A stretch of DNA of 64,000 nucleotides from Agapanthus africanus (GCA_030015575.1 JASDDO010000026.1:192597739-192661738), one strand, 5' to 3'; shown: positions 1-11,370, counted from the stretch's first letter. Notes: a model not told the origin generated them from the sequence alone. Made by a program: numbers and translations.

Positions 1-1200
1 TTAATTCCTCCAAAAATTAGGATTAGGGTTTAGGATGCACTAGTTCCTTCAGTAGGATACTCGATGATAACTTAATCGCACAATTTTACCGTAAACTTAA
101 CCCTTCATATAAGAACTTAGTTTTTCCTCTGGTTGAGATTTGCAGAAGCGAATCTCCTCACAAGTTGAGAATTTAATTCTCATCGGGGAGATTTTGTTCT
201 ACAGATTCAAAAGTAAGGAGAAAATAACTAAGTTAAAAATAAATAACAGGGACATATAGGAATTTAATTCCTCCATAAATTAGGGTTAGGGTTTACGGTG
301 CACTAGTTCCTTCAGTAGGATACTCGATGATAACGTAAACGCACAATTTTACCGTAAACTTAACCCTTCATATAAGAACTTAGTTCTTCCTCTGGTTGAG
401 ATTTGCAGAAACGAATCTCCCCACAAGTTGAGAATTTAATTCTCATCGGGGAGATTTTGTTCTGCAGATTCAAAAGTTAGGGAAAATGAAATAACATGGA
501 CATATGGGAATTTAATTCCTCCATAAATTAGGATTAGGGTTTAGGGTGCACTAGTTCCTTCAGTAAGATACTTGATGATAACGTAAACGCATAACTTTAC
601 CGTAAACTTAATCCTTCATATAAGAACTTAGTTCTTCCTCTGGTTGAGATTTGCAGAAAAGAATCTCACCACAAGTTGAGAATTTAATTCTCATCGGGGT
701 GATTTTGTTCTACAGATTCAAAACTTAGGGGAATAGAACTAAATTAAAAAGAAATAACAGGGATATATGGGAATTTAATTCCTCCAAAAATTAGGATTTA
801 ATCCTATATAAAGAACTTAGTTCTTCAAAAAAATGATGATGATCCAAGATCCTCAAAACTGAAATCTTGATGATCATCAATGACTAAAAATGTCATTAAC
901 AGGAAATCAATATCTCTAAGAAAACACAAGAATGCTTGGTGACTCGTTAGTGCTTAGCTCTATTTTGAAGCCTCACGTGTTTCCCACGTGAGTGCTTCAA
1001 ACGAACGAAAATAAATAACAGAAACATATGGGAATTTAATTCTTCTAAAAATTATGGTTTAACCCTATATAAAGAACATAGTTCTTCAAAAAAATTATGA
1101 TTTATTCTTTTCAACCCTACACAAAGCACATACACACCAACAACCCTAAACTTAAGCGAAATCATAAATTGAAACACAGATACACAGAATACAACTCATA
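1..1200. repeat. Tandem array, 250-263 bp units, palindrome-rich and gypsy-LTR-related
   Basis: The sequence TTAATTCCTCC opens successive units at about 1, 264, 512 and 775, and a variant (TTAATTCTTC) at 1035, giving periods of 263, 248, 263 and 260 bp. Units 1-3 are near-identical; units 4 and 5 diverge after their first third. Each unit carries short odd palindromes such as GGAATTTAATTCC (507-519) and GAGAATTTAATTCTC. The stretch from CACAAGTTGAG through the end of that last palindrome also occurs in the gypsy LTRs (near 8291 and 23600), and 970-1000 has the CACGTG-type repeat of those LTRs. The array therefore looks like LTR material of a related gypsy family. It runs off the left edge, so its full length is unknown. 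Confidence 0.85.
1065..1074 (+). promoter_or_regulatory. Candidate TATA box upstream of the CACTA transposase
   Basis: CTATATAAAG lies about 285 bp before the transposase ATG at 1359. The same word occurs at 804-813 in the preceding repeat unit, and CTATATAAAGG occurs in the gypsy-A 3' LTR at 23364. A promoter role is inferred from the motif and its position only. Confidence 0.4.
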
Positions 1201-1358
1201 CTTGAGTATCTTCAAATATAACTTTGTTTATCGATAATTTATTCATTTCAACGACAAACTTGTATCTACGGATTTTCTTCTTTGTCATTAACCATCCCGT
1301 TCTTAGATTTCTCAATATAGTTATCATAACCTACAATTTATATGTTATACAGTCTAAC

Positions 1359-4300
1359 ATGGCCCATGAGTTCATCAGAGTTAACGACTGGATGTACGTG
1401 GATTGGCAACAACGTATGCAACCTATGTTTGTCGCAGGAGTTGCTGCTTTCATTGAATTTGCACGCGCACATAATAAGATCGTGTCAGAGAAGATTCACT
1501 GCCCGTGCGATAAATGTGGGAATAATACTGACAGAAGGTAGAATTCGTAGAATTTCATATCGTTAAACATGGCTTTACTAGACTATATACAACTTGGCTA
1601 TATCACGGGGAAGAAGAAGAAGAAGACAGTAATGCGGCAGAAGAAGAAGGAGAAGACGGTAATGCGGCAGAAGAAGAAGACGATAATTTCTTTCCAGGAG
1701 AAGAAATGGAGGATGTGGTAGAGGCTGCCCTAGGTGATATTATTCGTACCGAAAATGACATTCCTTTCGGTCAAGAACCGCGTGCGGATAAGATGAAAAG
1801 TTTATAAATGATGCTAGAAGACCAATTTATGAGAATGCAAAGTATTCCACCCTATCATGGTTCGTCCAACTTTCCATATTAAGTGCCTAAATGGATGGAG
1901 CAACATGTCATTCATGATGCTTTTGAAGTTCTTGAAATATTCTATGCCCCCGGGAAATAACGTGCCCGACAGCTGGTACGGAGTCCAGAAGATGATGTCT
2001 GATTTGGGTCTGAAGTGTGAGAAGATTCAAGCATGTCCCAAAAATTACGTGTTGTACCGGAAAGAGAATTCAGATTTGAAAGAGTATCTAACATGTGGAG
2101 AGACCAGGTATAAGCCGAAAGATTCTGATAAGAAGCTCGATATACCTGTCAAGATAGCACGATAGTTTCCTATAACACAGAGGCTGCAGAGGGTATTCAG
2201 GTGCAAGAAAACAGCCGAGGTAATGATTTGGCATCACCGTGCACCTCCAAGTGAAGATGAAAAAATGAGCCATCCAAGAGATTCACCGGCATGGAAGGAT
2301 TTCGATAGGAGGCACGAAATATTTAGTAGTAATCCTTGCAATGTCAGGCTGGGACTCGCTAGTGATGGCTTCTGCCCATTCAACTATATGGATAGAAGCC
2401 ACAGCACATGGCCCGTTGTAATGATAGTTTATAATCTGTCACCTTGGTTGGTTATGGATCAATTCTAATTTATGATGCCTCTTCTTATCGCTGGATCAAA
2501 CTCACCGTGAAACAATATCGACATCTATCTCCGACCTCTGATTGATGAGTTAAAATCTTTATTCATTGATGGTGTAGAGGCTTACGATGCAAACACAAAT
2601 ACAACCTTCACACTGCGTGCGGCTTTAATGTGGATAATTAATGACTTTCCTGCTTATGAAATGCTATCAGGTTGGTCCGTATATGGTCACAAAGCATGCC
2701 CTTATTGCCATCAATATACAACATCGAAATTCTTGAATTTTAGCAGGAAGGTTTGTTATTGTAGTCATCGGCGTTTCCTGCCACTAGACCATCCCTACAG
2801 GTTAGACGCTACTTATTTTGATGGTTATCAAGAGCTTCTTGGGCCTCCAGCCTCATTGTCCGGAGAGAATGTGATTGCTCAGTGGGATGGTTACAATAAT
2901 GTGACCTTCGGGATTGATCCGGAAAAACAGGTGAAACCACCATACTGGAACAAGTTAAACATTTTCTTCGAGCTTCTGTACCGGTCAACAAATTTAGTGC
3001 GTCATTATCTGGACATCATGAACATAGAGAAGGGAGTATCCGAACACGTACTCAACTTGCTTCTTTATAAAGAAAGAAAACCGAAAGATAAACTCCGTGC
3101 TCGGATGGATTTTCAGGACTGAGAAATTAGAAGTGAATTGCATCCTAAACCGATCGCGGGTAAACCAGGAATGTTTGTACTTCCTAATGCCGCGTATCAT
3201 ATGTCACAACCGGAGAAGAAAAGATTTCTACAGGTGTTGCATGATTTGAAAGTTCCTACAGAGTTCTCAAGATCATTTAGCAAGAAGATAAAATTTGTGA
3301 AAGGCAAGATCGATGGGATGAAAAGTCATGATCACCATGTTATTATGGAGAACCTACTTCCATTAGCCCTCAGGACTTCCCTTCCCGAATCGGTTGGTCT
3401 AGTAATCAATGACTTTTGTTGCTTTTTTAGAGAATTGTGTGCTAAAACCCTTGATGTTATGACGCTGGAGAATCTAGAAAATTCTATTTCGTTGATACTT
3501 TACAAGCTTGAGCATATTTTCCCACCGTCATTCTTCGATATCATAATACACCTGAGGGTTCATCTTGCAACTGAGGCTAAGTTAGCCAGACCAGTACAAT
3601 ATCGATGGATGTATCCCGTCGAAAGGTACGTGAAATTTTTTGTTTCACGCAATTTTTAAAATTATTGTTGTCCTATATGCCCATATTTATTTATTTAACA
3701 TATTTTTCTTTAGGTACCTTTACACTCTAAAAAAATATATGCGCAATAGAAATCGACCAGAGGGTTTTATCATGCAAGGTTATCTTCCAGATGAAGCAAC
3801 CACATTTTGTTCCCGGTATCTGGACGAGAACATTGAGACGAAGCTTAACCGGCCTCAGAGAATTCAGGACGGGCCATATCATAAAGCAGATTATAAGAGG
3901 GTAAACACTATGTTTATTAACAAGATATATCGGTTTATCCTCCTCAATAGCGCATGTCTTGAAGAAATTATAGAGTAAGTTTTTTTGGATTAATTGTTAT
4001 ATTTGTTTTTGTGTGTGTATAAAACGATATAATAATAATGTCATAATTTATTGATGAGAACAAAAATCATTTTAACGAGATACGTGAGGGGCATCCTGAT
4101 TGGAATGATGAACGATTGGATAAATATCATCAGGATAATTTTTGTGATTGGGTTGCAGATCATATAATTTCAAATAATATATTATTGCTACTAGTATTAA
4201 TCTAAATATATATCGTTATTTATTTTTCGTAATATTTGTTTTGTCAGATCCACGATCCGAACTTGTTTACATCATTAGAGAGTGATTCAAGATGTTTAGC

Positions 4301-4915
4301 TCAGTTTCCTAGTATGGAGGTTGCATATTATAAAGGATTCGGTGTCCTTGGTTACAATTTGAAGTTAAGGACATAGAAACATCTCGAACCACTCAGAATA
4401 GTGGGATTGCGACGGTATGATCGGATGATGTGATTTATTATGCATACTTAAATTGCATACTAGGCATCCAATATCCCGGACGATCAGAACCGTTTTATAT
4501 ATTTCAATATACTTGGTACGATACACGAACCGATACGGATAAGTAGAGAAATAATCTCGGGACTTGGAAAGATGAATATGGATTGACTAGTGTGAACACA
4601 TTTCGATTTTACGGTTAGGACGATCCATTTATCTTTCCGGACCAACCGTTCTAAGTATACTACTCACAGTGCTTGAAGCATCCGGGATGGAGTGTCGTAT
4701 GCCGTTGGAAACTCAGGGATGTTTACGATGTCCCAGAATTCGAGGATTGTATGGAGGACAGCGATGAGGACGAAGAAGAGAGAAAACTTAGATTGCTCCG
4801 ACCGTTTGTTTCAAAAGACGGTTTGTTTTCGGCTGATCGTGAAGTTTCGTGGGTTAGAAATGATATCGAGGATGAAATCCAAGTAGATATGTCTAACGCG
4901 TCCACGAAACGAAAA
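1359..4915 (+). pseudogene. CACTA TNPD/TNP2-type transposase, broken
   Basis: The frame opens at ATG 1359 with a transposase-associated N-terminal domain (start MAHEFIRVNDW, then a CPCDKC zinc-ligand pair near 1500). An acidic Glu/Asp-rich linker at 1600-1700 is in another frame, so a frameshift sits near 1535. The TNP2 transposase core follows from about 1900 to 3120, with the Cys/His block GHKACPYCHQ at about 2685 and LPLDHPYR at about 2785. A DUF4218-like region covers 3140-3970, with an intron at 3626-3713. A DUF4216-like region lies at about 4250-4915 and includes WSVVCRWKLRDVYDVPE. Stops interrupt it at about 2163, 2466 and 3120 and within 4370-4660. The domain order matches plant CACTA transposases; loss of function is inferred from the stops and frameshifts. 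Confidence 0.85.
3626..3713 (+). other. Predicted 88-bp GT-AG intron in the transposase
   Basis: The donor is GAAAG|GTACGTG and the acceptor TTTTTCTTTAG|GTACC. Removing it joins ...PVERY directly to LYTLKKYMRNRNRPEG, a contiguous stretch typical of this family. The intron is T-rich. A further donor (GA|GTAAGT at 3975) suggests another intron with a less clear acceptor. Confidence 0.75.
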
Positions 4916-5009
4916 AGATTATCAGTAATATTATATTATTACTTCATATTTTTACGATCTATACATATATAGCATGCATATGCAATGATTGTATTCTTGT
5001 CTAGATTTG

Positions 5010-6752
5010 ATGACGACGACCGGAGCAGCGAGGGGCGGCAGGAGCACCAACCGTGGCAGAGCGGTTCTGTCGCCCAGAGAGCTGCGCAGGGAGCTTCAGA
5101 GGGCCGGTCTTGCACCCCGGTCGGAGACCCCTTCGGATTACTCCTTCCGTATGGACTTTGCCACACCTCCAGGTATATTGCACACATATTCATTTTGAAT
5201 GAAATATTATAGATATACATGCATATTTTTTTCAAAATTTCTTATATAGTTAATGTTTGATTGTCTAGCTGTTGGTGGTGTGTCCACATCAGAGGCAAAG
5301 GCCACACCCGCACCTCCGGTATGTTTATATATCCTATAGTTCATGCATATTGATTTAGAATGTTATGCCATAAATATACACACATTATTTTTGCTCTTAC
5401 TTAGATAATCATTTTTTTATTGTCTAGCAGTATGTGGTGCCTCCACATCTTGGGCATAGGCCACCACCGCACCTGCGGGTATGTTTATATATTCTATAGT
5501 GCATGCATATTGATTTAGAATGTTATATTATTGATCTACACATTCTTTTTGTAATTACTTATATAATCTATTTTTAATTGTCTAATTATAGGTGGTGCGT
5601 CCACATCTGGCGCAATGGCCACTCCCACCACTTCCGTACCCTTAGCTCAGTCTGCATGTTAGTATGAATAAATATAAAATATTTATTCATTTTACATATC
5701 CTCTAAGAATAAACACGAACTTCATGTAATTTTATCATCAATGTTTATTTTCTAGTTGGAGGGGATGCGTCCACGTCCAGGTCACCGGCTGTTCCTCACC
5801 GGAGGAACTATCGTCCCGCTCGTGCTGCTATCCGGGCCCAGGCTCATGCAGCTGTCACCGGAGGTATATATCGCCCTTTAATTTTCGTTAAACCTTAGAT
5901 TTCTTAATACCACTTTGTCTTAATATTGATTGTCTTAATATTTCTTGTAGATGCAGGGCAGCCCCATTCCGAGAGGGGGACTTGAGGGCCGAATCAGTCC
6001 CACAGGATGAGGCCCGACAGAGGTAGGGGGAGGCAGCATTCCCCATCTTCTTTACCCCCGATTATCGCTATACCGGTAATTATGCCGAGAGGTTCGGCCG
6101 GTATATGGGGGATGAGAAGCGCCTCATGAAGAAGTATCCACTTCACGTTGAGTGGGGCGATCAGCACCGGCGCTCATTTGCCCTCTTCTGGGACCAGGCT
6201 CGGGTATTAATATATATTTTCATTTGACTCATCCATTATATTTATTATTATTTAACACTTGCAATTTAAATACATTGTTTTTTTTATTTGCAGTTGGATT
6301 ATGACTTTCAGCCTGTACCCGACTCTGATCACCCTGAGAGAGTGCTCGATCTTCACGCTCTGTATAATGGCCTGATGAAGAATGTGCAATCAAAGGTCCG
6401 ATACAATAGGAACGAGCTGAAGATCAACTGCTATTCCCTATGGATGGCGACCCCTGAGGCAGGGAAGTGGCTCTTCTACATACTTTAGCCTTTGCGAGAG
6501 TCGACATAAATACATGGCCTCTCTTGTTCCAATATATCGACTCTCAACACAAACAGGTTTGTAATTTAAATGTAATTCATTGTTTAGTATATAATTTATA
6601 TTTTTGTGTTGCTTAATTAGAAAACTAAATCTGAATATGTTGTGCAGAAACAGGCCGATCAAAATAAAGAGAATAGGAAGTCGGCGAAGAGGGGTCGCCC
6701 CACTTATACAGGTTGCTCAAGGAACATTACTCGTGCCATTAAGGGCTTGTAG
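5010..6752 (+). pseudogene. Second CACTA gene, Transposase_24-like, multi-exon
   Basis: The first exon begins at ATG 5010 (MTTTGAARGGRSTNRGR) and ends at a donor after 5172. Small exons follow at about 5269-5318, 5431-5478 and 5592-5660, then a longer one from about 5757 to a donor near 5861. A coding block ending at 6203 contains GRYMGDEKRLMKKYP and HVEWGDQHRRSFALFWDQAR, the core pattern of plant Ptta/En/Spm-type second transposase proteins. An intron at 6204-6293 (acceptor TTATTTGCAG) leads to a block starting LDYDFQPVPDSDHPE. The last block (RGRPTYTGCSRNITRAIKGL) stops at 6750-6752. Some joins lie out of phase, so I treat it as probably degenerate. It lies just downstream of the transposase on the same strand, as expected for a CACTA element. 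Confidence 0.65.
5269..5640 (+). repeat. Three-fold tandem mini-exon plus intron, about 162-bp period
   Basis: Three successive copies of a roughly 50-nt exon-like block (GGTG.GTCCACATC...GCCAC.CCC) begin at 5269, 5431 and 5592. The first two are followed by a near-identical intron starting GTATGTTTATATAT and containing TGCATATTGATTTAGAATG; each block is preceded by a TTGTCTA-type acceptor region. The period is 162 and 161 bp, so exon and intron were duplicated together. Confidence 0.75.
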
Positions 6753-8085
6753 GGTTTGTTAGGATTTAGTAGTCATGGATGACTAATAAAGATTACTCCT
6801 TTTATCTATTGATAGATTTAAAACTAGATTGATAGTGATGAATGATGATTGGGTTCTTGGAAGAAACTAGGGTTTCCACACTATTGACCCTTGTCTTTTC
6901 ATTGATCTCTATTCATGTCTAGCCCTTAACAAAACAATTGTTAATCTAATCTCAAATCGCGGTCGAGACTAGCAATAAATTGGTAGCGCGGCCAATTTGG
7001 ATGTTAATGATTCTTTTGCTAAAGTTTATAAACTTCATAAGACTTAAAAGAAGTTAAAATATTTTCTCATCCATTGTTCTACCCAAATCCTACGAACCCT
7101 ATCAAGCGGAGAATTACTCACGCATGATGGAGATAGAAGAAGAATGGATAGAGAAAGAGATCATAATGCATAAATTAAATGCTAAATAATTAATTTAATG
7201 ATCTACCTTTATTAATCAACTTCACAATTACAAAACCTTCGAGTTTAGATTACAAGAGGAAGAAGAAGTTGCTCTCGATCTCTGCCTCGTAGGAAGTAGA
7301 TGCTCCGTCGAATCTCACGTCGCATTATCATATCGAATCACGGACCTATCGTAGATCACTTGTTCTTTGACAGTGATTAGCGTCGTGTAAAAGATTGATG
7401 ATTTCTAAGTTTAGCCCTCGGTCCTTTATATAGCCCCAAAACCAGAAACCAAAGATCCCCATAATTAGGGTTTGTTGTTGCAAATCACAACTAAAAATCC
7501 CAAATCCTGACTCAGTGAATCGGCCGTGGATCTGTCGCATATTCTATGGTTTGGCCACGAATCCACGGTTTATTGGTGAGATCTTGGATTCAGAATTCTT
7601 GAGCTGCTTTATTGTGACACATGGAGATTTATTTGATGTCTGAAATCTTCATATCTTTTCTGAGTCTCTGCCAGTATTGATTATTCGATTTTATTTAACT
7701 TTATCGGCGGATTTTTAATTTCCGACATCTCAACATCTCGATCTCCTGACCTGAACTAAACCTTGCACAATATCTCAATGAATAATGTTAGTAATATTTG
7801 GTATTTTTGAGATATTAATCTAACCAATTTGATATAATATTATATTTTAAGAATATTGATTAAGGATATTTGATATGATATGCATATTTAAATTATCATA
7901 ATATTATATAAATATTATATGCATACATTTTCCTTCATAATATTAATTATAATATATAAACATATGATAAATAGTATTTTTATAGATAAACCCAAATATG
8001 TGTCATATTTATAATAAACACCTTTAGATATTTAAGAAAAGTAAGGAAAATGTTATACCAAAAGTGCGTTATTTTTGACTAAATA
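6753..8085. other. Unassigned AT-rich interval
   Basis: No coding, LTR or terminal-repeat signal that I can assign. The stretch 6753-7780 has moderate complexity and contains CTATATAAAGGACCGAGGG on the minus strand near 7440, close to the gypsy TATA context at 23364. From 7790 to 8040 it becomes very AT-rich with many ATATT words. It may be remnants of another LTR, but I cannot show this. Confidence 0.4.
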
Positions 8086-8364
8086 GAAGACTTCAAGTCT
8101 GGAGAGAGGAAGCCCCCATAAGCTTTTATAAAAAAGAAACAGAGAAGAAGATCTCCCTACTCAAAAAAAAACTCTAGGTAAATAAGAAGAACAAAGATCA
8201 CCCCGTTTACATATCTAAGGGTTTAATCCTTTTAAAAAAAAGAAGAACTTAGTTCTTTCTTTGGATCTGAGATCCATAAGACAAGTCTTCCACAAGTTGA
8301 GAATTTAATTCTCATCGGGAGGAACTTGTTCTTAAGAGAAATCTGGTCCTCATAAAATAAAGAA

Positions 8365-8700
8365 CCCAGCGTCCAGCGCCTCACGTGTTCCTTACGTGGG
8401 CACCACAGAGGAAAGTGCCTACCATTCAATGAGCGACGCTCAGCGTCCAGCGCCTCACGTGTTCCTCATGTGGGCGCCACAGAGGAAAGTGCCTAGCACT
8501 CATTGAGTGGCGCTCAGCGTCCAGCGCATCACGTGTTCTTCATGTGGACGCCACAGAGGAGAGTGCTTAGCACTCAATGAGCTGCGCCCAGCGCCTCACG
8601 TGTCCCTCACGAGGGCACCATAGAATGGAAGAGTGCTTTGCACTCACTAGGGAGCGCCTAGCGCCTTACGTGCTTCGCACGTGGGCGCCATAAAGAGTGC
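8365..8700 (+). repeat. G-box (CACGTG) repeat array in the LTR
   Basis: Units of about 74 bp each carry CAGCG.CCAGCGCCTCACGTG, a second (A)CGTG(G) half after about 8 bp, GGGCGCCACAGAGG and GTGCCTAGCACTC. CACGTG occurs at 8382, 8456 and 8530 (spacing 74 each), then 8597 and 8679. The same array is at about 23665-24150 in the 3' LTR and, inverted, at about 49400-49740 in gypsy-B. CACGTG is the core of plant bZIP/bHLH G-boxes; activity here is inferred. Confidence 0.75.
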
Positions 8701-9342
8701 CTAGCACTCCATACAAAGACAAAAGGGGTGAAGTGTTTAACACTTATTAGGCAATCCCCATGACTGAGACCCCACATGGTTATACGTGAGCATCAGAATT
8801 TATATAAGTGCCCAGCCCTTTTACAAAAAGGGACTGATAAAAAAGATCCCAAACAAGTGTTTGGTACTTGTCAATAAAAAATACTGAATAGACCAAGCCC
8901 AAATTGGCTAGGTCCACTGAGGATAAAACCTCCCTGATTCAGATCAACTGAGCCCATGTGTTCATGATTTCCCAAACTGATCTTAGTCCCAAATATGACT
9001 ATTGATCTTCCAACTGATAATATCCAAAACGATACTCATCCCACATCCTCCTGAGGAAATCTTAGTCTCAAAATATGACTAATGATTTTCGGGTTTACCA
9101 CAAACTCCTTTTTCCCTCAAATACGAGAATTGGTTCAAGAGTATATCTCTCCACACCTCTGATCCACGTCGTTCTAGTTCCTCAACATCTTCAGAGAGGT
9201 GGCGGGTCCCAACAATCAACGGCTTTTTGGTACACTTCCAAACTGATGTGCACACCTCAAATCAGGCCGCACCCCAAACTGGGTGCATCCCAAATAACCG
9301 TTGTTCATCCCGTCACATAACAAATACACGTGCACGCAAGAT

Positions 9343-9575
9343 GGACAACGGACCGATACGTCCTTAAACTAAAATCTCACCTCCAAAATGGTGATCAACA
9401 GACCGAGACGTCCTTAAACTGAAATCTCACCTCCAAAATGGTGATCAACGGACCGAGACGTCCTTAAACTAAAATCCCACCTCCAAAATGGTGATCAACG
9501 GACCGAGACGTCCTTAAACTAATATTCACCTCAAAAATGGTGATCAAAGGACCGAAATGTCCCTAAACTAAGACA
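9343..9575 (+). repeat. 50-bp tandem repeat in the LTR, four to five copies
   Basis: TCCTTAAACT recurs at 9361, 9411, 9461 and 9511, then TCCCTAAACT at 9560, an almost exact 50-bp period. The unit is CCGAGACG-TCCTTAAACT-AAAATCTCACC-TCCAAAATGGTGATCAACGGA. It is repeated in the 3' LTR (about 24790-25020) and inverted in gypsy-B (about 48425-48680). Degenerate copies also lie inside the element after the integrase (14576-14710). Confidence 0.9.
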
Positions 9576-10170
9576 ATAGAGCCCAAATGCTCTCGTGTTG
9601 GATCTGAAACAAAAATGATCCTAACACCTTGTTAAGTAGATCTTAGTTTCAAATTGGACTAATGTATCCTTAACAAAAAACCAACCGAGCCCTAACTGCT
9701 CACATACATTTAAGTCGATCTTAACTCAAACCAGATTAACGATCCTTAAATAAAACAAACCCAAATCTAAGATATACGGATTCGGACTAATCCACGCCCT
9801 ACGGGCGACAACATAAATTAGTCTCCGTATACAATCCACGAGCAACCAAAACAAACGAAAACACAGACGACACGAAGTGAACTTCCGGAACAGGAGATAG
9901 TGGTTATCGCAATGCGGTAACATAATTAACTGCAGGGGCTTGCGCTTGCAGGGAAGAGCGTCCCCACAATTAAAACCCCTCGTAAAACGAGGGGGAATCT
10001 GACAAAGTCACGCTACAATGGCCGCATCCATCCAAACCTCTGATATACGGTGCCATAAATCAAGGCATCTTCGGAGAGGTGGACGGATAAATCCAAATAG
10101 CATCTGCCCCTAGGACTCAGGCAAGACAATCCGTCCCAGTTCGTCTCTGTTTCCGGCGGTAAACAGATTC

Positions 10171-10188
10171 TGGCACGCCCGGTGGGAC
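10171..10188 (+). promoter_or_regulatory. gypsy-A primer binding site
   Basis: TGGCACGCCCGGTGGGAC begins 5 nt after the LTR end (TAAACA at 10160-10165). The initial TGG pairs with a tRNA CCA end. The primer tRNA species was not identified. In gypsy-B the equivalent site (minus strand, just below 47738) is altered. Confidence 0.75.
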
Positions 10189-10321
10189 CTTTTCCTCTTT
10201 CCATTCCACACTTCGTGTGTCGTGTCTCATGAACAAAATCGCGGTTTGATATGGTTGCCTTTGGACTCGAGGCACTAAGATTTGGTGACTTGTTCCTGTG
10301 CAGAAGAGGAAGATAAAATCA

Positions 10322-11134
10322 ATGGCTTCTAGCTGCACCAGCTACACAAACTCCCGCTCTGTCCCAACTAGAGGAGTGACATACGGGCCTAATGCGGCCT
10401 CCATCTTTTCAATGACGGTGGGGCAGGTGACTCAAGCCACCACTGGATCGTTCTTCGGAACCATGCTCCTGCCAGCAAGCCTCAGCTCCCTAGTGCTACC
10501 ACAGGAAGCTCCTAAGAAGTCAGTCTTCGATCGACTTGCAACCACCACGGCCCCTCTCAACGGGTCGTCCAAGCCCGCCACCTCAGTCTTCAACAGGCCG
10601 AGCCGAAGCTCAAGTGGGCCTACAAAGAGGCTAGCGATACCTGAAAGGGCTATCCCGAAACGGATATTCCTCCCAACTCTTGCTACGGGTGAAGTCGTCA
10701 AAGGTGCTTCCCCTACCAGAAAATCGGCTTTCGAAAGATTAGTCGTTCTCTCTTAACGGACGTCAGTCTTCGACAGGATGAAACCAACTGTTGCCCCTCA
10801 TCAAAGCCGGAGGCATGACAAAGCCGCTTCCACAACTGAGGTGGTTTTATCTGCAAGGCATGCTCGACCTCGCCATTGGCACCGAGTGAGAAAAGATGTG
10901 GGCAACTCCTCCTTCGGACTCACCCCACCAGATCCAATGGTGGAAGTTGACGCTACTGTTCCAACCGGGAACAGCTTCGATCTGCTTAGGAGAGTGCGAA
11001 TGAACTCTCCAACCACGGTGCTGAAGAAATCTCCAGTACCTGCTGAAAACATGCCACAAGCAGAACTGGAGCATCCCCTCAGCGGCTCTCTTCCCAAATC
11101 TACAGGGTCTGGTGGAAAGTCCAAAATTTTGTAA
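10322..11134 (+). pseudogene. Extra ORF upstream of gag with SVFDR-type repeats
   Basis: The frame starts at ATG 10322 (MASSCTSYTNSRSVPTRG) and stays open to 11134 except for one in-frame TAA at 10754-10756. It contains four copies of a short motif: KKSVFDRLA, TSVFNRPS, KSAFERL and, right after the stop, TSVFDRMK. The rest is Ser/Thr/Pro-rich and basic with no membrane segment or enzyme motif. The inverted gypsy-B carries a homologous stretch (47299-47588, minus) with KKSVFHRLAP. Tat elements often carry an extra ORF before gag; its function is unknown, and it could be an N-terminal Gag extension. A gap with no clear frame separates it from gag. Confidence 0.65.
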
Positions 11135-11370
11135 TCAACAAGAACTACTCTCGTTAACTGAAGAAAATGAAGGTTCGACAAGAGGAAGATCATCCCCCCG
11201 TCATACAGCGAGGGACTTCTTCCACACAGGCGCTTATTACAATGGCTTCTTCAACTGCGACCTCCCACAAAAGGACGAAGCCGGAGAAAATCTAACTGCC
11301 TACGGCAAATTCCAAAGGCACTGGACCCAAACGCCCTAAGTCTGGGGGAATAATCATATACAGGGTTTAC

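Larger units (their letters stand above)
1200..6752 (+). mobile_element. Decayed CACTA (En/Spm) transposon, coding part
   Basis: Two adjacent reading frames on the plus strand carry the domain set of CACTA elements: a TNPD/TNP2-type transposase followed by a Transposase_24-type second protein. Both are interrupted by introns and by disabling changes. I found no CACTA terminal inverted repeats or 3-bp target duplication, so the element ends are not defined and the limits given here are those of the coding evidence. The 5' flank is the LTR-like array at 1-1200; the 3' flank after 6752 is unassigned. Confidence 0.75.
8086..10165 (+). repeat. gypsy-A 5' LTR, R-U5 portion only
   Basis: It matches 23379-25619 from GAAGACTTCAAGT to the end ...CGGCGGTAAACA with small indels. 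Recognisable palindromes are AGAACTTAGTTCT (8244-8256), GGATCTGAGATCC (8263-8275), GAGAATTTAATTCTC (8299-8313) and GAGTGCTTAGCACTC (8561-8575). It also holds the CACGTG array and a 50-bp tandem array. The sequence before 8086 does not match the U3 seen at 21916-23378, so the 5' LTR is truncated or its U3 was replaced. Confidence 0.9.

Noticed and set aside
38..45. CACTAG words in the left array as CACTA termini
   Set aside because: They occur in every repeat unit, not at an element border, and there is no inverted partner at the far end.
9343..9575. CRISPR-like regular array
   Set aside because: Spacers are not unique; the whole 50-bp unit is repeated, so it is a plain tandem repeat in plant DNA.
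10778..11193. Minus-strand ORF of 130 aa (10801-11193)
   Set aside because: It is the shadow of the plus-strand extra ORF, which carries the repeated motif and is conserved in gypsy-B.
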